32,274 nt of DNA from positions 1 through 32,274 of the forward strand of contig NZ_RBLU01000031.1 in NCBI RefSeq assembly GCF_003989515.1, given 5' to 3'. This DNA comes from Curtobacterium sp. HSID17257. Lineage in GTDB: Bacteria; Actinomycetota; Actinomycetes; Actinomycetales; Microbacteriaceae. The notes under the pieces are model-generated. The model was given only the letters and a program-made list of their open reading frames with translations. It had not been told where the DNA came from and did not search any database. The position numbers and the translations under genes were made by a program. Shown here in pieces: positions 8,519 through 16,260 of the stretch. How positions within the stretch are numbered: position 1 is the stretch's first letter; each line of letters opens with the position of its first letter.

Positions 8519-9066
8519 TCGTCCGCGCCGGTGCCCCGCGGTGCGGCGGGACCGGCGAGCAGCGCGGCAAGGCGCCGGTCGAGCCCGGACGCGAGCGGGG
8601 CGGGCAGCGCGTCGACCGGGAACCAGCGGACGTCCTCGCTCTCGTGGCTCACGGCCGTCGGTGTCGAGGGGTCCGCCGTCGCGACGAAGCCGACGTCCCA
8701 GTGCGCGGCGCAGGAGAACCCGCCGTGCAGGTCGTGCCGGTCGAGGTCGGCCACGGCGTCGTCGTCGAGCTCGAGCCCCGCGATCCCGGACTCCTCGCGC
8801 GCCTCGCGCCGTGCCGCTCCCGCCAGGTGGTGGTCCTGCGGCTCGAGGTGTCCACCGAACTGCACCCAGAAGCGACCCTTGCGGTGCAGGCAGAGCAGCA
8901 CGAGGGACCGGTCGGGCGAGAACACGAAGCACGACGCCGTCAGGTGCTCCGGGCCGAGCGTCCGGTCGATCGCGGCGTCCCCCGAGGCACGGACGAACGC
9001 CGTGAACCGCTCTCGGTCGGGCGACGGCGCGTCGGTGAGCGCGGCGAGGGCATCGGCGGGGCGCAT
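8515..9066 (-). CDS. Nudix hydrolase
   Basis: Nudix enzymes hydrolyse nucleoside diphosphates linked to another moiety. The 183-residue protein has a recognisable Nudix box, GGHLEPQDHHL followed by RREAREESGI. Asp replaces the first Glu and there is one extra residue before the RE..EE part, a variant seen in other Nudix subgroups; the metal-binding REAREE is intact. The upstream strand CFVFSPDRSLVLLCLH and later SHESEDVRWFPVDALP are also typical. The substrate is unknown. The start is ATG 9066, 34 bases after the M50-like gene on the same strand. The stop codon overlaps that of the convergent kinase-like gene. Confidence 0.88.
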   Translation of the reverse strand: MRPADALAALTDAPSPDRERFTAFVRASGDAAIDRTLGPEHLTASCFVFSPDRSLVLLCLHRKGRFWVQFGGHLEPQDHHLAGAARREAREESGIAGLELDDDAVADLDRHDLHGGFSCAAHWDVGFVATADPSTPTAVSHESEDVRWFPVDALPAPLASGLDRRLAALLAGPAAPRGTGADD

Positions 9067-9100
9067 CCGACGATCGTGGCACGGTCGACGGGGACGGGCG

Positions 9101-9814
9101 TCAGAACAGCGCGCGCACCCCGGCGGCGACGGTGTCCCAGGAGGCGAGCAGCGGCTCCCGGACGAGCCACACGACGACCCCGTTGACGACCACGAACAGC
9201 ACGAACCACAGCACCGCCGGCACACGCATCTCGGCCGCGGCGATGTGGAAGTCGGTCTGCACCCGCGCGCCGGTCAGCAGCCAGCGCGCGACCTGCACGA
9301 GCGACCTGAGCCCGTCGACCACGAACGCCGCACCCACCGCCGCGACGACCAGCACGGTGACCTCCGACGGACGGACCGCCACCCAGAGCGCGAGCGCGTC
9401 GAAGCCGACCACGACGAGCAGTCCGAACCAGTTCCGGACGAACGCGAGGGCCACGAGACCGACCACGGCGAGCACCGCCACGGGCAGCCACCGCGACCCG
9501 TGCAGCACGCCGGTGACCAGCAGCACCCCGGCCCAGACCGGCGCGCTGTACCCGGCGAACAGGTTGAGGATCCGCACCAGCCAGCGGATCGCACCCGGCA
9601 CCCGCCCGAGCCGGACCCACGCCTCGCCGGAGCCGTCCGGGTGCAGGTCGATCCGGTCGATGCGCCCGCCGAACGGCACCACGACGACGCAGTGTCCGAC
9701 CTCGTGCACGATGGTCGCCGCGATCCGGGCGACGCGGCCGACCAGGGGCACGAACGGGAGGACGGCACCGACCAGGACGGCGACGAACACGAGGGGTGGG
9801 GCTGCTGCGGTCAA
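9101..9814 (-). CDS. M50-like membrane metalloprotease
   Basis: A 237-residue integral membrane protein with HEVGH in an early hydrophobic segment (about residues 37-41), which fits zinc binding in site-2-protease-like (M50B) proteins of actinobacteria. A short soluble loop (GGRIDRIDLHPDGSGEAW) follows, then about four to five more hydrophobic segments. An Asp in RVQTDFHIAAAEMRVP is a candidate third zinc ligand. The true substrate is unknown; these proteins are often annotated only as M50 family metallopeptidase. The start appears to be TTG 9814, since no ATG precedes HEVGH in frame; an internal GTG at 9790 is possible. It lies between the 38-residue membrane ORF and the Nudix gene. Confidence 0.75.
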   Translation of the reverse strand: MTAAAPPLVFVAVLVGAVLPFVPLVGRVARIAATIVHEVGHCVVVVPFGGRIDRIDLHPDGSGEAWVRLGRVPGAIRWLVRILNLFAGYSAPVWAGVLLVTGVLHGSRWLPVAVLAVVGLVALAFVRNWFGLLVVVGFDALALWVAVRPSEVTVLVVAAVGAAFVVDGLRSLVQVARWLLTGARVQTDFHIAAAEMRVPAVLWFVLFVVVNGVVVWLVREPLLASWDTVAAGVRALF

Positions 9815-9868
9815 GACGCCAGGATGACAGCGCCCACCAAGAGGACCCTGACCGCGCGGGCCGTGGCG

Positions 9869-9985
9869 TCAGCGGACGGCGTCCACCACGACGAGCACCA
9901 CCACGACGACGGTCGCCACGACGGCGAGCCCCGTCAGGACGGCGAGGAACACCGTCACCCGGCTGCGCTGCGTGTGCCTGGCCAT
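9869..9985 (-). CDS. 38-residue membrane peptide overlapping glmS end
   Basis: A small ORF starting at ATG 9985 encodes a basic head (MARHTQRSR) followed by one long hydrophobic stretch of about 27 residues and the end VDAVR: the shape of a single-pass membrane peptide with the N-terminus inside by the positive-inside rule. It begins 31 bases inside the end of the upstream glmS-like gene in another frame and is followed after 54 bases by the M50-like gene on the same strand. I do not recognise it. Hydrophobicity alone can arise by chance in GC-rich DNA, so it needs conservation or expression evidence. Confidence 0.45.
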   Translation of the reverse strand: MARHTQRSRVTVFLAVLTGLAVVATVVVVVLVVVDAVR

Positions 9986-11820
9986 CCGACCCCCACCGAC
10001 CTCTCGGGAGCGCGGGGCTTGTCGACCGCACAGCCGAGCTGCACGGCGAGCTCGCGGGCGAGCATCTGCAGCGGCACGACGGCCTCGACCGGTCCCCAGG
10101 GGGCGAGGGGCCGTCCCCACGCCAGGTCGGTGGCGTCCGCGCGTCCGGCGATCACCGGCAGGTCGGAGCCGGCACCGCCGATCGTGACGACGAACCCGCC
10201 GCGGGCGCGCACCTCGGCGACGGCGGACCGGATCCTGGGGTCCCCGTGGTCGACCACCACGACCGGCGTGCCCTCGTCGACGAGCGCGAGCGGTCCGTGC
10301 CGGAGCTCGCCGACCGCGCAGGAGCGCACCCACCGGTAGGCGAGCTCCTCCACCTTCAGCGCGCCCTCGGCGGCGTAGGGCAGCCCGTGCCCGCGGCCGA
10401 CGAAGAGGAACCCCGGAGCGTCCCGCACGGTCGCGGCCAGCAGCGGGACCCGCTCGGCCGCCACCACCGCGGCCGTCGCCATCCGGTCGGGCAGCTCCGA
10501 CAGCTCGTCGACCAGGGCGGCGGCACGGGCCGGTTCGAGTCGGTCCGACGCGACCAGGGCGGACAGGACCGCGGTCACGCCGACGACCACCTGCGCGGTG
10601 AAGGACTTCGTCGCGGCGAGCCCGACCTCGGGCCCGGCGTGGCAGTCGAGCACGGCGTCGGCCCGGCGAGCGAGCGACGAGTGGACGTCGTTCGTCAGCG
10701 CGAGCACCGGGACCCGGTCGTCGAGCCGGTCGAGGGCCCGGAGGACGTCCGCGGTCTCACCGGACTGGCTGATGGCGACCACCAGGGTGCCTCGACCGAG
10801 GACGACCTGGTCGACCTCGCTGGCGGCGACGACGTCGGTCGGGACACCGCCCAGGGTGCGCGCGGTGCCGGCGACGACCTGACCGGCGTGCAGCGAGGTA
10901 CCGCAGGCGACGACGGCGAGCCGCTCGAACGCCGGGAGCCCGAGACCCGCCCAGGTGCTGCCGTCCGCGGTGCGGTGCCGGACACGGTGGAGGAGGTCGG
11001 TGACGACGCCGGGCTGCTCGGCGATCTCCTTGGCCGTGTGGTCCGGGTGGTCGCCGAGGTCGACCTCGAGCGCACTCGCGGCGAACGGTGACGCCGTGGG
11101 GAAGGGCACCGGTACGGCGATCCCCTCCGAGGACCAGCTCCACGCCTCGCCGAGCTCCACGACGTCGCCGTCCCGGAGCGGCACGAAGGTCTCGCACCAC
11201 TCGGCGATCGTGCCGACGTCGCTCGCGACGAAGTCCCCCCGGGCGGAGCGCGCGACGACGAGCGGCGACCGGTGCGCCGCAGCGACCATGCGGCCGTCGC
11301 GGGCGTCCAGCACGACGATCGCCCACGAGCCGCGGAGCTGCGCGGTCGCGATCTGCACCGCGAGCACGAGGTCCGGGTCGACCAGCAGGGCGCGCTCGAC
11401 GAGGTGTCCGATCACCTCGGAGTCGACCTCCGACCGGAACACGTGCCCCTGCCGCTCGAGCGTGGTCCGGAGGCTCGCCGCGTTCTCGACGGTCCCGTTG
11501 TGCACCACGCTGATCCGTCCGGAGCAGTCGGCGTGCGGGTGCGCGTTCTCCTCGCGCACCGCCCCGCAGGTCGCCCAGCGGGTGTGCCCGATCCCGACAC
11601 CCGTGGCGGCCTCCTCGGGCGTCCCGACCGTGGCCCGTGCCGCGAGGTCTGCCCGGAGGTCCGCGACGCGCGAGACCGACCGGACCGTGGCGATCCGGCC
11701 GGCGGCGGTGCGCAGTGCGACCCCGACGGAGTCGTGGCCCCGGTACTCCATTCGCTCGAGCCCGTCGAGCAGGAAGGGGGTCACGTCGTCGCTCACGCGG
11801 GCCGCGATGATGCCGCACAT
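9955..11820 (-). CDS. glmS: Divergent glucosamine-6-phosphate synthase (GlmS-like)
   Basis: GlmS converts fructose-6-phosphate and glutamine to glucosamine-6-phosphate for peptidoglycan. The 621-residue protein has both halves. The glutaminase domain starts with Met-Cys2-Gly (the Cys is the nucleophile after Met removal), with HTRWATCG, VHNGTVEN and VDSEVIGHL. Two SIS domains follow, with ACGTS and ISQSGETADVL in the first and GALKVEELAY, GELRHGPLALVD in the second. The isomerase residues equivalent to E. coli Lys485, Glu488 and His504 are kept. However, the usual HAEAYAAGE stretch reads WVRSCAVGE, GYDS reads GHDS, and the end after DKPR is extended. It may be a second, divergent copy. It is followed by a membrane ORF, an M50-like gene and a Nudix gene. 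Confidence 0.87.
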   Translation of the reverse strand: MCGIIAARVSDDVTPFLLDGLERMEYRGHDSVGVALRTAAGRIATVRSVSRVADLRADLAARATVGTPEEAATGVGIGHTRWATCGAVREENAHPHADCSGRISVVHNGTVENAASLRTTLERQGHVFRSEVDSEVIGHLVERALLVDPDLVLAVQIATAQLRGSWAIVVLDARDGRMVAAAHRSPLVVARSARGDFVASDVGTIAEWCETFVPLRDGDVVELGEAWSWSSEGIAVPVPFPTASPFAASALEVDLGDHPDHTAKEIAEQPGVVTDLLHRVRHRTADGSTWAGLGLPAFERLAVVACGTSLHAGQVVAGTARTLGGVPTDVVAASEVDQVVLGRGTLVVAISQSGETADVLRALDRLDDRVPVLALTNDVHSSLARRADAVLDCHAGPEVGLAATKSFTAQVVVGVTAVLSALVASDRLEPARAAALVDELSELPDRMATAAVVAAERVPLLAATVRDAPGFLFVGRGHGLPYAAEGALKVEELAYRWVRSCAVGELRHGPLALVDEGTPVVVVDHGDPRIRSAVAEVRARGGFVVTIGGAGSDLPVIAGRADATDLAWGRPLAPWGPVEAVVPLQMLARELAVQLGCAVDKPRAPERSVGVGWPGTRSAAG

Positions 11821-12238
11821 ACGGTGTCCGTTCAGGTGGGGGACCGGCCAGGTGCCGGGGAACGGCACCGACCGCCGCCGGGTCTGCCGCGGGTCCGGGG
11901 CCGTCGACGGACCGTGCCCGCCCGCGGATCAGGTGGGGCGGAGACGGTTGGTCGGCGGGTCGGGTACCGGACGGTCGGGGATCGCGGACGGGCCCTTCCG
12001 TGAAGGGCTCGGCGGTCGGTGCACCACGAGCCTCGTCCCGCGGCACCGCCGTGACAAGCGTCCGGGCCGCCTCTTGCGGTTCACCGCGTGAGCGGTGCGA
12101 GCCGCCCGCCCGCCGGTGCGGACCCACGCAAGTCGGCTCGGTGGCCGACGCTGCGCGTGACGGACGGGAGGCCCGGTACCAGCCGGTACCGGGCCTCCCG
12201 TCCGTGGGGTGGTCGCCGGGCGTCCACCGGTCGCGCGA
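11821..12238. other. Intergenic region between luxR and glmS
   Basis: No gene is supported in these 418 bases. They contain the luxR terminator (12160-12205) and a small perfect hairpin GCCCTTC-CGT-GAAGGGC (11992-12008). The glmS-like gene's promoter should lie here, but no clear -10/-35 pair was found. Short ORFs in this stretch look like GC-driven noise. Confidence 0.6.
12160..12205 (-). terminator. Terminator of luxR, GACGGGAGGC family
   Basis: A perfect 21-base stem (12160-12180 with 12185-12205) with a 4-base loop begins 33 bases after the luxR stop. The stem carries GACGGGAGGC and its complement, as do the hairpins at 27338-27387 and 30048-30096. No T-run follows. Confidence 0.8.
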
Positions 12239-14950
12239 TCAGGTGAGCAGCGCCACCAGGTGCGAGCGGGAGCGCGCACCGACCTTCCGGTAGATCTGCG
12301 TGAGCCGCAGCTCCACGGTGCGCTGCGACATGAACAGCGACGAGGCGATCTCGCGGTTGCGGTAGCCCTCCGTCACCTTCTGCACGACGGCGCGCTCCTC
12401 GGCGGTCAGCTGGGTGAGCACCACCGACGCGTCGGGCGCGCTCCGCGGCGAGCCCGGGACCGGCGCGGAGTGCACCGGACCGGACCGCAGCGAGGTCGGC
12501 GCCCCGAAGGGCGGCATGACGGCCGTCGGAGCCGGCGCCGCGAGCGGTCGACGGAGCCCGGCGGCCTCGTACGCGGCAGCCGCGGCGGCGCCCAGGCGGG
12601 GCCGTTCGGCGTCCGTGCCCACCGCCGCCAGGGCAGCGAAGGTCCGGGCGCGCTCGTACTGCGAGTCGTGCGGCTGGAACAGCTCGAGCGCGCGACGACG
12701 CGCCGTCTCGCGCGTCGCGTCGTCGGGGACGAGCGCCAGGCTCCTGGCGAGCACGAGCGCACCCCAGCGGGACGGCCGTGCGTGGTGGTCCGCCGCGAGG
12801 CGGGCCGTCGCGTTCCGGGCGTCGTCCACCCGACCGAGGTGCACGTAGCCCTCGACCAGGTCGCCCAGGTGCCGGAGCACGGTCGGGTTGCGCAGCGACC
12901 GACCGACCGCGTCCGCCGCCTCGAGCGCGGTCACCGCCTCGTCCACCCGGCCGTCGAGCAGCAGGACCCGTCCGCGCAGCGCATGCAACCGGGCCGTGGT
13001 GCCCCAGAGCAGCACCGTGGAGCGGAGCGCCAGGCAACGGTCCACCACCTCGAGCGCCTCGTGGGTGCGGCCCTCGGCGAAGTGCCGCCACGCGACCGCC
13101 ACCGCCCGCGACGGCTCGCGCAGCCGTTGGGCGGACAGGGCGCTCCCGGCCTCCCACGCGTCGACCGCGCGTAGGGCCTGCCGGAAGTTCCCGGACCGGA
13201 GCTCGTTCTCGGCGGACAGGTAGCGGGCGCCCTCGACCCAGACGGCCTCGGTGTCCTGCCCGCGGGCGACGACGAGGGCGAACACGCGCCGGGCGCTGCG
13301 GTACCGCTCGGCGAGGCTCAGCGCGTGCGCGACGAGCAGGAGGGCGGCATCGGACATCGCCATCAGCCGGGGCGTCGCGAGCCCGTCGTAGAGCTCCGTG
13401 TCGGCGGGCAGCGAGCCGTCGAGTGCGGCGACCAGGCACTGCACGGCGCCGGCGATCTCCGCGGTGCGCGGGGTGATCACCGCACCGAGCTGCTCGACGC
13501 GGGCGAGCAGGTCACGGGCCTGGTCGAGGTCCCACGTCTCTGCCCGGAAGCTCGCGACCATCGCCAGGAGCCCGGCGGTCGCGGGGGCTTCGGGTGCCTC
13601 CGCGTCCACGGGCACGAGGAGTTCGTCCGCATGCACGGTCTCACCGCGCAGGTACTGCACGGAGTACAGGACCCGCAGCCGCCGGACCTCCTCCGCTGCG
13701 CGCCGGAACGGACGCATCGCGGTGAGGTAGCGCGCGGCGAGCCCGAGCAGGCGCTGTGCGAACAGGGCCTCGACGACGGCGAGCAGTGCCGCGCGCTCGT
13801 CCTCGCCGCCGGAGCCGACGTGCAGGGCACGCTCGGCCAGGGCCACCGCGGCGTGCGGTGCACCGTCGAGGACGTAGCCCGCGGCGGCGTCGAGCAGTGC
13901 GACCACGTCGGGGACGTCGTCGACGAAGCTCCGGTGCCACGCGGCGGCGCGGGGGTCGGTCTCGGCGCTCGCCGCGGCGAGCTCCCGGTGCAGGGTGCGC
14001 CGGGTACGTGCGGACGTCCGCCAGTACAGGGCCGACCGGAGCAGCGGGTCGCGGACCGCGACGGTCTGCCCGCGCACCACGACGAGCCCGGCGTCGGCGA
14101 GGTCGTCGACGGCGTCGCGGTCCCAGCCCGTGGTCCGCGCCACGGGGACGAGGGCGAGGCGCACGAGGACGTCCGGACCACGTCCCGCGTCGGTGTCGGT
14201 GTCGGCGGTGCCCTCGACGGCATCGAGGGCCAGCGCTGCGATGGCCTCGGTCGTGGCGGTCGGGCGCAACGGCAGCACGAGCGGCTCGGTGCCGGTCAGC
14301 TGCGCCGTCGAGAACGCGTCGAACTGCTCGCGGAGCGCGCCCGGGTTGCCGCCCGTGGCCTCGGCGAGGATCGCGAGGACGCCGTCGTTCGCGCCCTCCG
14401 GTGCCATCGTCCGGGCCAGCGCCAGGGACTCGTCCGTGGTGAGCGGCTCGAGCCGCAGCACGGGGAGCGCCGCGAGCGGGCCGTCCGACGGCACGGTCCG
14501 GACCGTGGCGACCAGGCGCAGCGCCGTGCCGGCGAGACGACCTGCCAGGAACGCGATGAGCTCCTGGCTCTCGGCGTCCATCCGGTCGAGGTCGTCGATC
14601 AGGACGACCGTCGGCGGCAGGGTCAGGGTCTGCACGGCCTCGAGGAAGTCGTGCGCCGCGGCGAGTCCGCTGGTCGCGCCACCGGCCTGCAGCAGGTGCG
14701 CGATGTGGGCGGTGGCCCGCGGGTCGTCGAGTGCGGTGAACAGGGAGGTCACGCCGGCCAGCGGCCAGCGGGACTCGCTCCCGTTGACCCCGACCCGCAC
14801 GACGGGGAGGGAGACGCGGTCCGCGACCGCGTCGAGGACGCTGCTGCGTCCGGAACCAGGGTCGCCGACGACGACCATCGCGCACTCACGAGGGAGTGCA
14901 GCGAGGGTCGCGATCCGGTCGACCTCGAGACGGCGACCGGTGAGTGCCAT
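12239..14950 (-). CDS. Large LuxR-family regulator with AAA-type ATPase domain
   Basis: A 903-residue regulator of the LAL/MalT-like type: an N-terminal nucleotide-binding module, a long alpha-helical repeat region and a C-terminal LuxR DNA-binding domain. The P-loop is GDPGSGRSS (residues 29-37), where Arg35 takes the place of the usual Walker A lysine. Walker B is VVLIDDLD with Asp119 and Asp120. Residues about 330-800 are Ala/Leu/Arg-rich helices resembling TPR repeats. The HTH is in the last 59 residues (LTAEERAVVQKV, NREIASSLFMSQRTVELRL, IYRKVGARSRSHLV). The ligand and targets are unknown. ATG 14950 lies in the loop of a perfect hairpin, and the ribosome binding site is inside another. 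Confidence 0.9.
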   Translation of the reverse strand: MALTGRRLEVDRIATLAALPRECAMVVVGDPGSGRSSVLDAVADRVSLPVVRVGVNGSESRWPLAGVTSLFTALDDPRATAHIAHLLQAGGATSGLAAAHDFLEAVQTLTLPPTVVLIDDLDRMDAESQELIAFLAGRLAGTALRLVATVRTVPSDGPLAALPVLRLEPLTTDESLALARTMAPEGANDGVLAILAEATGGNPGALREQFDAFSTAQLTGTEPLVLPLRPTATTEAIAALALDAVEGTADTDTDAGRGPDVLVRLALVPVARTTGWDRDAVDDLADAGLVVVRGQTVAVRDPLLRSALYWRTSARTRRTLHRELAAASAETDPRAAAWHRSFVDDVPDVVALLDAAAGYVLDGAPHAAVALAERALHVGSGGEDERAALLAVVEALFAQRLLGLAARYLTAMRPFRRAAEEVRRLRVLYSVQYLRGETVHADELLVPVDAEAPEAPATAGLLAMVASFRAETWDLDQARDLLARVEQLGAVITPRTAEIAGAVQCLVAALDGSLPADTELYDGLATPRLMAMSDAALLLVAHALSLAERYRSARRVFALVVARGQDTEAVWVEGARYLSAENELRSGNFRQALRAVDAWEAGSALSAQRLREPSRAVAVAWRHFAEGRTHEALEVVDRCLALRSTVLLWGTTARLHALRGRVLLLDGRVDEAVTALEAADAVGRSLRNPTVLRHLGDLVEGYVHLGRVDDARNATARLAADHHARPSRWGALVLARSLALVPDDATRETARRRALELFQPHDSQYERARTFAALAAVGTDAERPRLGAAAAAAYEAAGLRRPLAAPAPTAVMPPFGAPTSLRSGPVHSAPVPGSPRSAPDASVVLTQLTAEERAVVQKVTEGYRNREIASSLFMSQRTVELRLTQIYRKVGARSRSHLVALLT

Positions 14951-14977
14951 GACTCACCGGCCTCCGGGTCCGGAGGC
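14937..14977 (-). promoter_or_regulatory. Hairpins over luxR ribosome binding site and start codon
   Basis: CCGGTGAGT (14937-14945) and ACTCACCGG (14952-14960) form a perfect 9-base inverted repeat whose 6-base loop contains the ATG (14948-14950). Directly upstream in the mRNA, a second inverted repeat (14960-14967 with 14970-14977) pairs the GGAGG ribosome binding site (14961-14965) with CCTCC. As RNA this would control translation; as DNA the dyads could be an operator. Confidence 0.65.
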
Positions 14978-15162
14978 GAGGACTGCGGAGGACGTCCGGT
15001 CGGCGGTGCGGCGGGAGGCCACGGCGACGGACGGCATCCGGACGGCAGCACGGGCAGGGACCGTGGCGACGGACGGACGCGAGGCGGCGACGGAGCGCGC
15101 ACCAGGGCTGTCGGTGAGATGTCGCGGACGACGAGTGAGGGTGCACTCGCTTCCGCCTGGGA

Positions 15163-15178
15163 ACGATGAAGTCATCGT
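15163..15178. promoter_or_regulatory. Candidate operator dyad upstream of luxR
   Basis: Perfect 7-base arms with a 2-base centre (ACGATGA-AG-TCATCGT), 213 bases before the luxR start. The size and symmetry suit an HTH dimer such as a LuxR-type regulator. There is no independent evidence of binding. Confidence 0.35.
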
Positions 15179-15424
15179 CTGGACCACCCCTCGGGTCAGG
15201 GTTTTTCGGACGAGTATTGGACGGCGGACCCGACTCGGTCCGGGTCTAGGGAACCCGGTGCGCCTGATCAGCCGTGAGCACGATAACCCGCCGGTCGGAC
15301 GCCGACGGAGTGCTCGTCAGCACACTGTCCGCCCTCCCTGGCCCCAGTCCGGGGGGTATCTGCCCCCTTCTGGGGGTCCGACGCGGGGAGGCGGGTGCGC
15401 CCAGGGGACAAGCGGGGTACACCG

Positions 15425-15447
15425 CGGTCCGCCGCCGGTGCGGACCG
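15425..15447 (-). terminator. Hairpin after hisN
   Basis: A 7-base stem (15425-15431 with 15441-15447) with a 9-base loop lies 9 bases after the hisN stop. A second small hairpin, CCCCC-TTCT-GGGGG (15363-15376), follows further down. Together they probably end the aroA-side transcripts. Confidence 0.45.
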
Positions 15448-15456
15448 TCCGCGGGA

Positions 15457-16242
15457 CTACGAGCGCCGGATGACGTCCACCACGGCGTCGTGCACGAGGC
15501 CGTTCGTGGCGAGGGCGCTGCCGTGCCACGGGCCCGGGTCGCCGTCGAGCGAGGTGAAGCGACCACCCGCTTCCTCGACGATCGGCACGAGGGCCGCGAT
15601 GTCCCACGGCTTCAGGTCGGGTTCGCCGGCGACGTCGAGCACTCCTTCGGCGACGAGCATGTACGACCACATGTCGCCGTACGCCCGCGTGCGCCAGACC
15701 TTCCGGGAGAGGGTGACGAGGGCGTCGAGCCGGTCGTCCTCGTCCCACTGCTGGATGCTGTTGTAGCTGAGGCTCGCCTCGGACAGCTCCGCGACGCCGG
15801 ACACCCGCAGGGGACCGTCGGTGGAGTGCGCGCCGAGGCCCTCGGCAGCCCACCAGCGCTTGCCGAGCGCCGGGGCGCTGACGACGCCGAGCACCGGACG
15901 GCCGTCGACGGCCAGGGCGATCAGGGTGGCCCACACGGGCACGCCCCGCAGGTAGTTCGCGGTGCCGTCGATCGGGTCGACCACCCACTGGCGGTGGCCT
16001 TCGCTCAGGGCGTCGGCGCCGGTGTCCGCCGTCGTCTCCTCGCCGAGGAACGCATCGTCGGGGCGTTCGGCCGCCAGTCGCTCGCGCAGGGCCCGTTCGA
16101 CCGCCTGGTCGGCATCGGTGACGTGCGTGCTGTCGGCCTTCGTCGTGACGTGCAGGTCGGCGGCGCGGAACCGCTCGAGGCTGATCGCGTCGGCGGTGTC
16201 GGCGAGGGAGCGGGCGAAGTCCAGGTCGGCGCTGAGGTCCAC
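15457..16242 (-). CDS. hisN: Histidinol-phosphatase (inositol monophosphatase family)
   Basis: HisN removes phosphate from histidinol phosphate in histidine synthesis; actinobacteria use this IMPase-fold enzyme. The 261-residue protein has the metal ligands of the fold: GEET (about residues 67-70), WVVDPIDGTANY with Asp89 and Asp92, and EPDLKPWDIAALVPIVEEAGG near the end. The run RGVPVWATLIAL after the DGT motif is characteristic of HisN rather than of plain inositol monophosphatase. The start is GTG 16242, with TACCCT ending 7 bases before it, so the mRNA is probably leaderless with its promoter inside the end of the upstream membrane-protein gene. rsgA and aroA lie upstream on the same strand. 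Confidence 0.88.
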   Translation of the reverse strand: MDLSADLDFARSLADTADAISLERFRAADLHVTTKADSTHVTDADQAVERALRERLAAERPDDAFLGEETTADTGADALSEGHRQWVVDPIDGTANYLRGVPVWATLIALAVDGRPVLGVVSAPALGKRWWAAEGLGAHSTDGPLRVSGVAELSEASLSYNSIQQWDEDDRLDALVTLSRKVWRTRAYGDMWSYMLVAEGVLDVAGEPDLKPWDIAALVPIVEEAGGRFTSLDGDPGPWHGSALATNGLVHDAVVDVIRRS

Positions 16243-16249
16243 GGAGGTC

Positions 16250-16255
16250 AGGGTA
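16250..16255 (-). promoter_or_regulatory. -10 hexamer of hisN (leaderless)
   Basis: TACCCT on the minus strand ends 7 bases before GTG 16242. The same hexamer serves ftsE and aroA. No strong -35 is visible; it would lie within the upstream gene. Confidence 0.5.
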
Positions 16256-16260
16256 GCGTC

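Larger units (their letters stand above)
14951..15456. other. Long intergenic region upstream of luxR
   Basis: These 506 bases hold no gene I can support. They contain the luxR start hairpins, a dyad ACGATGA-AG-TCATCGT (15163-15178), a cluster of G-runs on the + strand (15351-15417), and the hisN hairpin (15425-15447). The length suggests the luxR promoter and operators lie here. Confidence 0.6.

Noticed and set aside
11821-12238. glmS ribozyme or other riboswitch upstream of the GlmS-like gene
   Set aside because: No match to the conserved ribozyme core was seen and the upstream sequence gives only a small hairpin at 11992-12008.
14991-15187. Short frames on both strands in the luxR upstream region
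   Set aside because: Proline/arginine/serine-rich translations without start signals; the region is better explained as regulatory DNA.
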